Positions 6,223 to 12,334 of a stretch of DNA of 12,334 nucleotides are shown here, piece by piece. The position numbers and the translations under genes were made by a program. The stretch comes from Ruminococcaceae bacterium UBA945. Lineage in GTDB: Bacteria; Bacillota; Clostridia; Oscillospirales; Acutalibacteraceae. The DNA is taken from positions 16,633 to 28,966 of the forward strand of contig DBCZ01000088.1 of the NCBI GenBank assembly GCA_002293315.1, given 5' to 3'. Under the pieces are notes generated by a model. The model made no database searches. It was not told where the DNA came from and was given only the letters and a program-made list of their open reading frames with translations. Each line of letters begins with the position of its first letter. Positions within the stretch are counted from its first letter, which is position 1.

Positions 6223-8277
6223 TCACGCGCGGATAAGGCTCTTTATGCGCGCAAACACGGGGGATTCGTAAATATCCACCTTGCTGCCGTTTGTTTCGAT
6301 TACCACCGGGCGAAGCGTATCCTCGCTCATGTCATAGGTGATGAGCCCGCGCTCCTCTAAGATTTCGAGAATTATAAGCAGCTTGCCGAGATTCATCTTC
6401 TCGCCGATGGCGTTGATTATTTTCTGCATACTGAAGCGCTTGCCCTCGCACATTCTCATGATTCTGTATACGGCGGCGATGTCTTCTCTGTCGGGGATTA
6501 TTCTCTCCGCCTGTTGTGCCGTCAGCTCTTCGCCGCGCTTCGTGCGCTCAAAGAGCTGATAGGTTTCTATCATATCGTCCACGCTGATAGATGAGAGCTT
6601 CAGGTTTCTGATGGTTATTGTGAGCTGGCTTTGCCCGCGGTACTCCTTCGCGTCAAGCGTGACGGCCATATCGACGACACAGCCCTCTGTATACGGGAAA
6701 TCCACATAGGCTGTGTCAAACTTCATGCACGTGATTTGCTCGCCGTTTTTCGAGCAGCCCAAACGCAAATGCGTGCCGCTGCCTACAGGCGTGATTGAGT
6801 CAATGGTCATGCCGAAAAGTCCGAAAAATGGCTGAGAATTGCCGTTTCCGAAGGGCTCGAGCTGCTTCATATCTTCAGGAAGCTGCGGCGTGAGCGCCTG
6901 CGGATTAAGCTTGCAATCAAGCTTAATCTTCTGCGTGGGCATAATCTGATGGTGTTCCTTAGCGTAGGCATTGATTCGCTCGCGGAACTCATCTACCTTA
7001 TCATATGTCAGCGTAATGCCCGCGGCCATCGGGTGACCGCCGAACTTCTCGAATAAATCTCCGCAACTCTGGACTGCCTCAAACAGATTGAAGCCCTCTA
7101 CGCTTCTCCCGCTGCCCTTTGCCATATCGCCGCTTCTGGATATAATCATGCAGGGCTTGCCGAAATGCTCCGTCACGCGTGAGGCGACGATGCCGATGAC
7201 CCCGCTGTGCCAGCCCTCGCCGCTTGCGACGATGACTCTGTCATATTTATGCTCCGTGTCATTCTCAACCTGCGCAAGCACGGCGGCTGTTATCTCGCTT
7301 TCAACGCTCCTGCGGTCATCGTTTTCCGAATCGATTTCGCTTGCAAGCTCCTCCGCCTCTTCGGGGAAATCGCAGGTGAGCAGGTGAACGGCGCGCTCTG
7401 AGGCGCCCATTCTGCCTGTGGCGTTGATTCGCGGAATAACCGTGAACGCCAGTGAACGCGCGGTTGGCTCTTTATCCGAGGCGGTGCATTTTTTCAAAAG
7501 CGCGTCAATACCCGGGCGGGTTCTCGCGGCTATCTGCTCCAAGCCTGCCTTGATAATCGAGCGGTTTTCGCCGATTACGGGCATGACATCGGCGATTGTA
7601 CCGAGCGCGGCTAAATCGGCATATTCAGAAAGAATCATGTCCTCATCGCCGCTCTCCAGCGCGATGAGCAGCTTCAAGGCCACTCCCGCGCCCGAAAGCT
7701 CCTTGAAGGCCGAGGGGCAGTCTTCTCTGTATGGGTCAACCACAGCCACAGCCTCAGGAAGTTCATCGTGCGGCTGATGATGGTCGGTTATAACCACGTC
7801 AATTCCGAGGCTTTTGGCAAACTCAACCTCTTCAAATGAGGCTATGCCGTTATCAACGGTTATAATCAGCTTCACGCCTTTTTCGTTCAGTTCTTCCATG
7901 GCGGGCTTGTTCATGCCATAGCCCTCGCAGCTGCGTTTGGGTATATAATAAATCACATCCGCGCCAAGGGCCTCAAGGTATGAGTAAAGCATGGCGGTCG
8001 CTGTCACGCCATCGGCGTCATAATCGCCGAAAATGGCGATGCGCTCAAAATTATCAATAGCGGCATGGATTCTCTCTACCGCCTTGTCCATATCCTTTAA
8101 TTCTAACGGACTTGAAAGCATCGTTTGTGCAGAGAGAAAGCTTTCTATCTCCGCGTCAGAGTGGAATCCGCGTATATCTAAAAGCATCGCAATAAAAGAT
8201 GGAACCCCGTGCTTCACCGCGATTTCAGCTGCTCTGTCTCTGTTAAGCTTCGCAATTTCCCATCTCCTGATATTCAC
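6223..8277 (-). CDS. recJ: Single-stranded-DNA 5'-3' exonuclease RecJ
   Basis: RecJ degrades single-stranded DNA from the 5' end in recombination, mismatch and base-excision repair. From the GTG at 8277 it has 684 residues. DHH-family metal sites are IAIFGDYDADGVTA (DYDADG 85-90), TVDNG (141-144) and ITDHHQP (165-167), with SGAGVALKL (195-203). The DHHA1 domain has GWHSGVIGIVASR and GSGRS, and the GGHPMAAG motif (413-420). An OB-fold-like DNA-binding domain (about 450-560) and a helical C-terminal extension (about 565-684) follow; such a tail is common in Firmicutes RecJ. The frame is open upstream to 8454, but AAAGGGGG six bases before the GTG and the promoter at 8323-8351 both favour this start over the ATG at 8301. 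It is the first gene of the recJ-rel-hemZ-kinase operon. Confidence 0.96.
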   Translation of the reverse strand: MNIRRWEIAKLNRDRAAEIAVKHGVPSFIAMLLDIRGFHSDAEIESFLSAQTMLSSPLELKDMDKAVERIHAAIDNFERIAIFGDYDADGVTATAMLYSYLEALGADVIYYIPKRSCEGYGMNKPAMEELNEKGVKLIITVDNGIASFEEVEFAKSLGIDVVITDHHQPHDELPEAVAVVDPYREDCPSAFKELSGAGVALKLLIALESGDEDMILSEYADLAALGTIADVMPVIGENRSIIKAGLEQIAARTRPGIDALLKKCTASDKEPTARSLAFTVIPRINATGRMGASERAVHLLTCDFPEEAEELASEIDSENDDRRSVESEITAAVLAQVENDTEHKYDRVIVASGEGWHSGVIGIVASRVTEHFGKPCMIISRSGDMAKGSGRSVEGFNLFEAVQSCGDLFEKFGGHPMAAGITLTYDKVDEFRERINAYAKEHHQIMPTQKIKLDCKLNPQALTPQLPEDMKQLEPFGNGNSQPFFGLFGMTIDSITPVGSGTHLRLGCSKNGEQITCMKFDTAYVDFPYTEGCVVDMAVTLDAKEYRGQSQLTITIRNLKLSSISVDDMIETYQLFERTKRGEELTAQQAERIIPDREDIAAVYRIMRMCEGKRFSMQKIINAIGEKMNLGKLLIILEILEERGLITYDMSEDTLRPVVIETNGSKVDIYESPVFARIKSLIRA

Positions 8278-8283
8278 GACATT

Positions 8284-8291
8284 CCCCCTTT
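8284..8291 (-). promoter_or_regulatory. Shine-Dalgarno site that selects the GTG start of recJ
   Basis: The minus strand reads GAAAGGGGGAATGTC before GTG at 8277, a six-base spacing. The earlier in-frame ATG (8301) has no purine-rich site, and the open frame further up runs through the promoter. Confidence 0.75.
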
Positions 8292-8322
8292 CACACTTCA
8301 TATGAAGCGTTTCCAAAATATT

Positions 8323-8351
8323 ATTATAGCATGAAAGTATGATTTTCGCAA
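8323..8351 (-). promoter_or_regulatory. sigma-A promoter of the recJ-rel-hemZ-kinase operon
   Basis: The minus strand has -35 TTGCGA (8346-8351), a 17-base spacer and a perfect -10 TATAAT (8323-8328). It lies immediately past the stop codon of the flavoprotein gene (8354-8356). Start of transcription near 8316 leaves a leader of about 40 bases before GTG 8277. It lets the operon be transcribed apart from the upstream gene, although no terminator separates them. Confidence 0.72.
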
Positions 8352-8353
8352 TG

Positions 8354-9598
8354 CTATCCGCTTGCCGCGATGCCTTCGGCGGCCGCCAAAGCCGTCGCCC
8401 ATGCAAGATGAAGGTTATATCCTCCGCACAGCCCGTTGGCGTTAAGAAGTTCACCGATTATATAAAGCTTGGGGCATAGCTTTGATTCAAAGCTTTCGCC
8501 GTCAATTTCATCAAGCGGAACACCGCCGCTCGTCACCTGCGCCGAGTCGAAATCACTTAGGCGCTCTATTGTAAAGTAAAGTTGCTTTACAGCCTTGGCA
8601 ATGGCTTTAATATCAGCATTATTGAGCTTCTCAATTGGCAAATTCACATCAAAGTGCAGGCTGCGAATAATTTCCTCGCCCGCCTTTATATTCACTATGC
8701 CGGAAAGAATATCTATTGTTCTGATGGCGGCTCGATGCTCGGCTAAGCCATGAAAATAGGCTTCCAGTTCTTCGGCTGTGAATTCCTCCGCCATGTCAAG
8801 GCTTATACGCACATCACCTGCTTTGAAGGCGTTTATGTCAGCACGGAGCATATCGGCAAGAAAGCTTGAGATATTAAAAATGCAGATGCCCGAAAGCGCG
8901 CCGGAGGAGAAAATCACCTCGCCGCTTTCAGAGTATATCACCTCGCCGCCTCGAAGCAGAGCGGCCCTTGCGCGCATCCTCATCCCCTTCACGGCTTTTG
9001 TGAATTTACCCGCCACATGGACGGGCGCGAGCGCCGGAAAAAGCTCTGTGCAGGAATGCCCGAAGCCTGCTGCAAGCGCATATCCGTCTGCCGCGCTGTG
9101 CTTCGGTGCGGCAAGCCCGCCGGTGGCAAGAATCAGCTTTCTCGCGCGGATTTCCCTTCCGTCTTCGCTTTTAAGAGTGAAAACATCTTTGTTTTTCACG
9201 GCTGAAACCGCCTTGAAGCCGAAGTGAAAATCCACCGTTTTCTCATTACAGACGCCTCTCAGCAGCTGCCGCACAGCCGCGGCCTGAAGATTGCGCGGGT
9301 AAACCCTGCCTGCTTCATCTGTGCGGCAGAGCAGCCCTATATTACTGAATTCTGCAAGGATTCGCTCGGTATCATATCGGGTTAGAAGGCGGCTTAAATC
9401 GTCTCCGTGATAGAAGCTTTTGCCGAGGTTCATGTTCGTAAGATTGCACCTGCCGTTGCCCGTGGCGAGAAGCTTTTTCCCCGCCTTACTGTTGCCGTCA
9501 AGCAATGCAATGCTAAGCCCCGGCCTGCATGCCGCCAGCTTCCCCGCCGCCATGAGACCCGCCGCGCCCGCACCGATTATCGCTGCATCATAAATCAT
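8354..9598 (-). CDS. HI0933/BaiN/YhiN-family FAD-dependent oxidoreductase
   Basis: This 414-residue flavoprotein starts with an FAD-binding Rossmann fold, YDAAIIGAGAAGLMAA (GAGAAG at 9-14). The family signature GNGRCNLTN follows at 48-56. Then come LILATGGLAAPKHSAADGYALA for the second dinucleotide-contact region and a C-terminal TSGGVPLDEID ... LLNANGLCGGYNLHLAWATA block that closes the FAD site. Members are often annotated as NAD(P)/FAD-dependent or aminoacetone oxidases. A clostridial member, BaiN, was reported to reduce bile-acid intermediates, but most members have no proven substrate and the name BaiN should not be read as function. There is no signal peptide, so it is cytoplasmic. The ATG at 9598 follows GAGGAG. 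It is divergent from the response-regulator gene across a 160-base gap. Confidence 0.93.
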   Translation of the reverse strand: MIYDAAIIGAGAAGLMAAGKLAACRPGLSIALLDGNSKAGKKLLATGNGRCNLTNMNLGKSFYHGDDLSRLLTRYDTERILAEFSNIGLLCRTDEAGRVYPRNLQAAAVRQLLRGVCNEKTVDFHFGFKAVSAVKNKDVFTLKSEDGREIRARKLILATGGLAAPKHSAADGYALAAGFGHSCTELFPALAPVHVAGKFTKAVKGMRMRARAALLRGGEVIYSESGEVIFSSGALSGICIFNISSFLADMLRADINAFKAGDVRISLDMAEEFTAEELEAYFHGLAEHRAAIRTIDILSGIVNIKAGEEIIRSLHFDVNLPIEKLNNADIKAIAKAVKQLYFTIERLSDFDSAQVTSGGVPLDEIDGESFESKLCPKLYIIGELLNANGLCGGYNLHLAWATALAAAEGIAASG

Positions 9599-9758
9599 AA
9601 TCGCTCCTCAGAAATGTTATGAATAGAATTATACTCTTTTTGAGGTGAAAAAGAAAGATAACCATGTTTAAGTTTATTGTAAGATAAAATGCTTTCAAAA
9701 TTAAGGCGGATAAAGTATAATTCTATCAGAAGCAAGCATGTTTTAAGGAGAGAAATAT
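9599..9758. promoter_or_regulatory. Divergent promoter region with inverted-repeat -10 elements
   Basis: This gap separates the flavoprotein gene (leftward) from the response-regulator gene (rightward). A minus-strand TATAAT lies at 9628-9633 and a plus-strand TATAAT at 9716-9721, giving leaders of about 25 and 30 bases. Neither has a good -35 box: TTTCTT (9651-9656) on the minus strand; TTCAAA (9694-9699, spacer 16) on the plus strand. Weak -35 boxes are typical of activator-dependent promoters, so control by the adjacent response regulator is conceivable. The response-regulator gene has a strong AAGGAG (9745-9750) before its ATG. Confidence 0.5.
9623..9726. repeat. 13-bp perfect inverted repeat framing the divergent start sites
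   Basis: ATAGAATTATACT (9623-9635) is the exact reverse complement of AGTATAATTCTAT (9714-9726). The arms are 78 bases apart, and each contains the -10 hexamer of one of the two divergent promoters, with the same bases up to the expected start point. Confidence 0.8.
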
Positions 9759-10463
9759 ATGGATAAGTCAAATAAGAATATCCTCGTCGTCGATGACGAT
9801 CACGAGATTGTGAAATCAATCGCGCTTCTTTTAGAGGCCGAGGGCTATAACGTCTTCAAGGGATATGACGGCCAGGAGGGTCTGGACATCGCGATGAGCA
9901 GGGAGATTCATCTTATCGTCATAGATGTGATGATGCCGCGCATGGATGGACTTTCGGCAATTATGAAAATCCGCGAAGAGAAGAATGTGCCGATAATCGT
10001 GCTTTCCGCAAAAAGCGAGAACAGCGATAAGATTATCGGGCTTTCGATGGGCGCTGACGATTACATCGCGAAGCCCTTCAACCCGAGCGAGCTTGTCGCC
10101 AGAGTGAACTCACAGCTCAGGCGATACACGAGCCTCGGCGACATCAACACCACGGGAGATAATGAAATCATAAACGGCAGGCTCATTTTCAACACAGACA
10201 CGCGCGAGCTGACCGCAGACGGCGAGGCCGTAAAGCTGACTGCCACGGAGACGAAAATCGTGGAGCTGCTCATGAAAAACCTCGGCAGGGCCTTCCCAGC
10301 CGAAGAGATTTACAGCAAGATATGGAATGAAGAGGCCTACTCCACCGAGAACACCGTGATGGTGCATATCAGGAGAATACGCGAAAAGATTGAAATCGAC
10401 CCGAGTGAGCCTGAATATCTGAAGGTGGTGTGGGGAATTGGCTACAAAATCGAAAAGCATTAA
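9759..10463 (+). CDS. OmpR/PhoB-family response regulator
   Basis: This 234-residue transcription factor has an N-terminal receiver domain and a C-terminal winged helix. The receiver has the acidic pair at Asp12-Asp13, the phosphoacceptor Asp56 (IVIDVMMPRMDG), Ser83 and Lys105 (AKPF), all in place. The OmpR-type DNA-binding domain spans about 138-234: LTATETKIVELLMKNLGRAF, then the recognition-helix segment ENTVMVHIRRIREKIE and the wing VWGIGYKIEK. It resembles VanR-type regulators of Firmicutes. Its ATG follows AAGGAGAGAAATAT. The partner is the histidine kinase that overlaps its 3' end; phosphorylated regulator probably acts on its own promoter as in many such systems, though this is inferred. 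The signal and regulon cannot be read from the sequence. Confidence 0.95.
   Translation: MDKSNKNILVVDDDHEIVKSIALLLEAEGYNVFKGYDGQEGLDIAMSREIHLIVIDVMMPRMDGLSAIMKIREEKNVPIIVLSAKSENSDKIIGLSMGADDYIAKPFNPSELVARVNSQLRRYTSLGDINTTGDNEIINGRLIFNTDTRELTADGEAVKLTATETKIVELLMKNLGRAFPAEEIYSKIWNEEAYSTENTVMVHIRRIREKIEIDPSEPEYLKVVWGIGYKIEKH
10422..10428 (+). promoter_or_regulatory. Candidate Shine-Dalgarno site for the TTG start of the kinase
   Basis: AAGGTGG lies within the last codons of the response-regulator gene, nine bases before TTG 10438. No in-frame ATG occurs until 10525, which has no SD, so a TTG start with overlap coupling is the best reading. Confidence 0.5.
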
Positions 10464-12291
10464 GAAAAGCAAAAAAAATAGTGTTCCAGTACCCCCTCAG
10501 CCGCAGTATATTCCGCCGCCGCCAATGCCGGCAGCTCCGATAATTCCCGCGAGCGGGCGTTTCAAGAGCGCGAATCCGTTGATGAAAGAGCGCCCTCAGC
10601 GACCTAAAAACGCTTTTGCGGGGCTTATTTCGTGGCTCTTTATGCTGGCTTTTATCTGCGTTTTTCCTCTTCTGGTCTTATTACTTATTTCAGTGATTGT
10701 GAACCCCGAGATGGGCAAGCTTGTAGAGGGTTTTATCAGCAATTTCGCTGCATTCTCAGTGTTGGAAAGCGATTTGCAATCGCAGATTGTCGCCGGCGGT
10801 GCTCTCGTCATTTTGGCGTTTTTCCTCGTCATCGGCTTCCGCCATGACAGGCGGGCGTTTGAAGCCTGCGCAAGCTATGCGTTTTCAAAAGTATGGGTGG
10901 AAGCAAAGATTCTTCTGGTTCTTGCGGTATTCTACCTCGGCTACTCCATGACTTATGAAATTTTCTCTATTCAATCTATCGTTACGCTCGTGATTTTAGT
11001 CTATCTGCTGTGCCTTGATGTAGGGCACAACGGAAACATCTTCAGGCATAACGTCGTGCATTCGATAATCCTCGCCGTAAACTATAACGCGGAGAAAACG
11101 CCGTATGAGCGAATCGCGAGAAAACGCCTGGTTTCAACAATTCTGCTTGTCTTCGGGATAATGCTTGTAGGCGCGGCATTTATCTTTATAGTCGTCACCT
11201 TTGTGAACCTGCCGGTATATGCAATTGTTCTGTCGATTTTGGGAATTGTGTTCGTCGTGGCGGGGATATTCGGCACGGTGCTTTGGTATTCACTGAATCA
11301 GCATAGAGATATGCGGGATTTAGGTGAAATTATGGCGCAGATTGAGGATATGTATAACGGCAACCTCTCCGCAGTGAACAGTGTGCCGCCGACCTCACAT
11401 TTTTATGATATGGCGATGCAGCTCAATATGATACGCACGGGCATTGAGAAGGCCGTCACCGAAGGCGTGAAGGCGGATATGACGAAGGTGGAGCTGATTA
11501 CGAATGTTTCGCACGATATACGCACGCCGCTGACCTCCATCATTACATATATTGACCTAATTAAAAAAGAGCCTGATTTATCTCAGAATGTGCGCGAGTA
11601 TGTCGATACAATCGCAACGAAGGCAGCGAGGCTGAATCATATCGTTCAAGACGTCTTTGAGGTCTCGAAGGCCGCCACGGGCAACATTGCGCTCGATGTT
11701 GAAAAGATTGACATGGTCACCCTCCTCAAGCAGACGCTTGCTGAGATGGAATCCACAATGGAGAGCGCTCACCTACAGTGGAGGATTGATATTCCGAACA
11801 CCCCGATGCTTATTTCAGCCGATGGCCAGAAGCTTTACAGGGTGTTTCAGAATCTTATCAAGAACTGCACACAGTACGCTTTGCCGGGTTCACGCGCATA
11901 TTTAACGCTGAAGCAGAATTTCGGATTCGCCGAGCTGACGATTCGAAACATCTCGCAGGTTGAGATTGACCCCTCGGCCGCAGAGAGCCTGAGCGAACGA
12001 TTTGTGCGCGGTGACAGAAACAGAACGAGCGAAGGCACCGGGCTGGGGCTTTCAATTGCCAAGAGCTTCACCGAGGCCAATGGCGGAGAGTTTGAAATAA
12101 AGAGCGACGGCGATGTTTTCCTCGTTTCCGTGAGCTTCCCGATTGTCGCGTATGCCCCGCCGAAGCCTGTGGTACCGGCGAGCATGCCGAGTGAACCGCC
12201 TGCGGAAATTGCCGGCGACGTGCCGATTTCCGACGGAATCAAGCACTTTGAGAGAAAGATAGATGAAATTATAAATACAACAGATAATTAG
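10438..12291 (+). CDS. Multi-pass membrane sensor histidine kinase, partner of the response regulator
   Basis: This 617-residue kinase starts with a TTG 26 bases inside the response-regulator gene. A Lys- then Pro-rich cytoplasmic leader (1-58) precedes six predicted membrane helices (about 61-88, 114-134, 154-176, 179-195, 231-256, 259-283) with short loops, so there is no large extracellular sensor; the signal may come from within the membrane or from a partner. A linker (288-345) leads to the H box NVSHDIRTPLTS, with His359 as phosphoacceptor, and the dimerising helices. The ATPase domain has the N box FQNLIKNC (Asn472, Asn476) and the G2 box GTGLGLS (533-539). The usual DxGxG box is missing; the corresponding strand reads IRNISQVEID, then RFVRGDRNR, as in a clostridial kinase group often named VanS-like. 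A Pro-rich tail of about 48 residues closes it. In the final 43 bases of the window I see only a 10-bp palindrome TCTGTACAGA (12298-12307) and no clear terminator. Confidence 0.92.
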   Translation: MATKSKSIKKSKKNSVPVPPQPQYIPPPPMPAAPIIPASGRFKSANPLMKERPQRPKNAFAGLISWLFMLAFICVFPLLVLLLISVIVNPEMGKLVEGFISNFAAFSVLESDLQSQIVAGGALVILAFFLVIGFRHDRRAFEACASYAFSKVWVEAKILLVLAVFYLGYSMTYEIFSIQSIVTLVILVYLLCLDVGHNGNIFRHNVVHSIILAVNYNAEKTPYERIARKRLVSTILLVFGIMLVGAAFIFIVVTFVNLPVYAIVLSILGIVFVVAGIFGTVLWYSLNQHRDMRDLGEIMAQIEDMYNGNLSAVNSVPPTSHFYDMAMQLNMIRTGIEKAVTEGVKADMTKVELITNVSHDIRTPLTSIITYIDLIKKEPDLSQNVREYVDTIATKAARLNHIVQDVFEVSKAATGNIALDVEKIDMVTLLKQTLAEMESTMESAHLQWRIDIPNTPMLISADGQKLYRVFQNLIKNCTQYALPGSRAYLTLKQNFGFAELTIRNISQVEIDPSAAESLSERFVRGDRNRTSEGTGLGLSIAKSFTEANGGEFEIKSDGDVFLVSVSFPIVAYAPPKPVVPASMPSEPPAEIAGDVPISDGIKHFERKIDEIINTTDN

Positions 12292-12334
12292 CGATAATCT
12301 GTACAGAAAAAAGCGCGGCAGATGGAATTCCTTT

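Noticed and set aside
8278..8454. N-terminal extension of recJ up to the far upstream start
   Set aside because: It would run through the TTGCGA-TATAAT promoter and the end of the flavoprotein gene. The GTG at 8277 has a clear SD and the alignment with RecJ starts there.
11847..12242. Minus-strand open frame of 131 codons opposite the kinase ATPase domain
   Set aside because: It is the complement of conserved N and G2 box sequence, with no start signals.
1..12334. Mobile element, CRISPR array, toxin-antitoxin pair or defence island
   Set aside because: No transposase, integrase, regular direct-repeat array or defence domain is visible. Genes are compact housekeeping families with uniform base composition by eye.

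Overview
The window looks like a chromosomal core region of a mid-GC Clostridia (Firmicutes), probably an uncultured gut-type lineage of the Oscillospirales/Christensenellales kind. This rests on protein content: an HU-RlbP pair, a long bifunctional Rel beside RecJ, the Bacillota-type radical-SAM protein HemZ, an HI0933-type flavoprotein, a clostridial uridine-kinase-like protein and a clostridial tRNA-Tyr 5' half. Consistent details are strong Shine-Dalgarno (SD) sequences, GTG and TTG starts, and TATAAT/TATTAT -10 boxes. The genus cannot be told from sequence alone.

Layout. Everything left of about 9.6 kb is on the minus strand. From right to left it runs: HI0933/BaiN-like flavoprotein (9598-8354); recJ (8277-6223), rel (6199-3926), hemZ (3926-2451) and a uridine-kinase-like gene (2479-1532) as one tight operon with its own promoter; a small coiled-coil/zinc-ribbon protein (1334-912) with its own promoter; a long hairpin (850-894); hup for HU (699-421) with its own promoter and terminator; rlbP for an S4-domain protein (340-98); and the first 30 nt of tRNA-Tyr (30-1), which leaves the window. 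Right of 9.7 kb an OmpR-family response regulator and its histidine kinase are transcribed divergently on the plus strand (9759-12291).

How the genes fit together. The recJ operon combines single-strand DNA repair (RecJ), the stringent response (Rel makes and destroys (p)ppGpp), a HemW/HemZ-type radical-SAM enzyme and a nucleoside-kinase-like protein. rel and hemZ share one base (TGATG), and hemZ and the kinase gene overlap by 29 nt. In Bacillus and many clostridia apt and dtd lie in this cluster; they are absent here. hup and rlbP keep their usual order but are separated by an intercistronic terminator. The two-component pair is a translationally overlapping operon whose kinase has six predicted membrane helices, proline-rich ends and a degenerate nucleotide-binding box.

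No mobile element, CRISPR array, prophage gene or riboswitch was seen, and I found no convincing new multi-gene system. The most unusual structures are intergenic: a perfect 13-bp inverted repeat that places identical -10/start sequences on the two divergent promoters at 9.6-9.7 kb, a 16-bp palindrome at the predicted start of tRNA-Tyr transcription, and the 14-bp-stem hairpin between the zinc-ribbon gene and hup.
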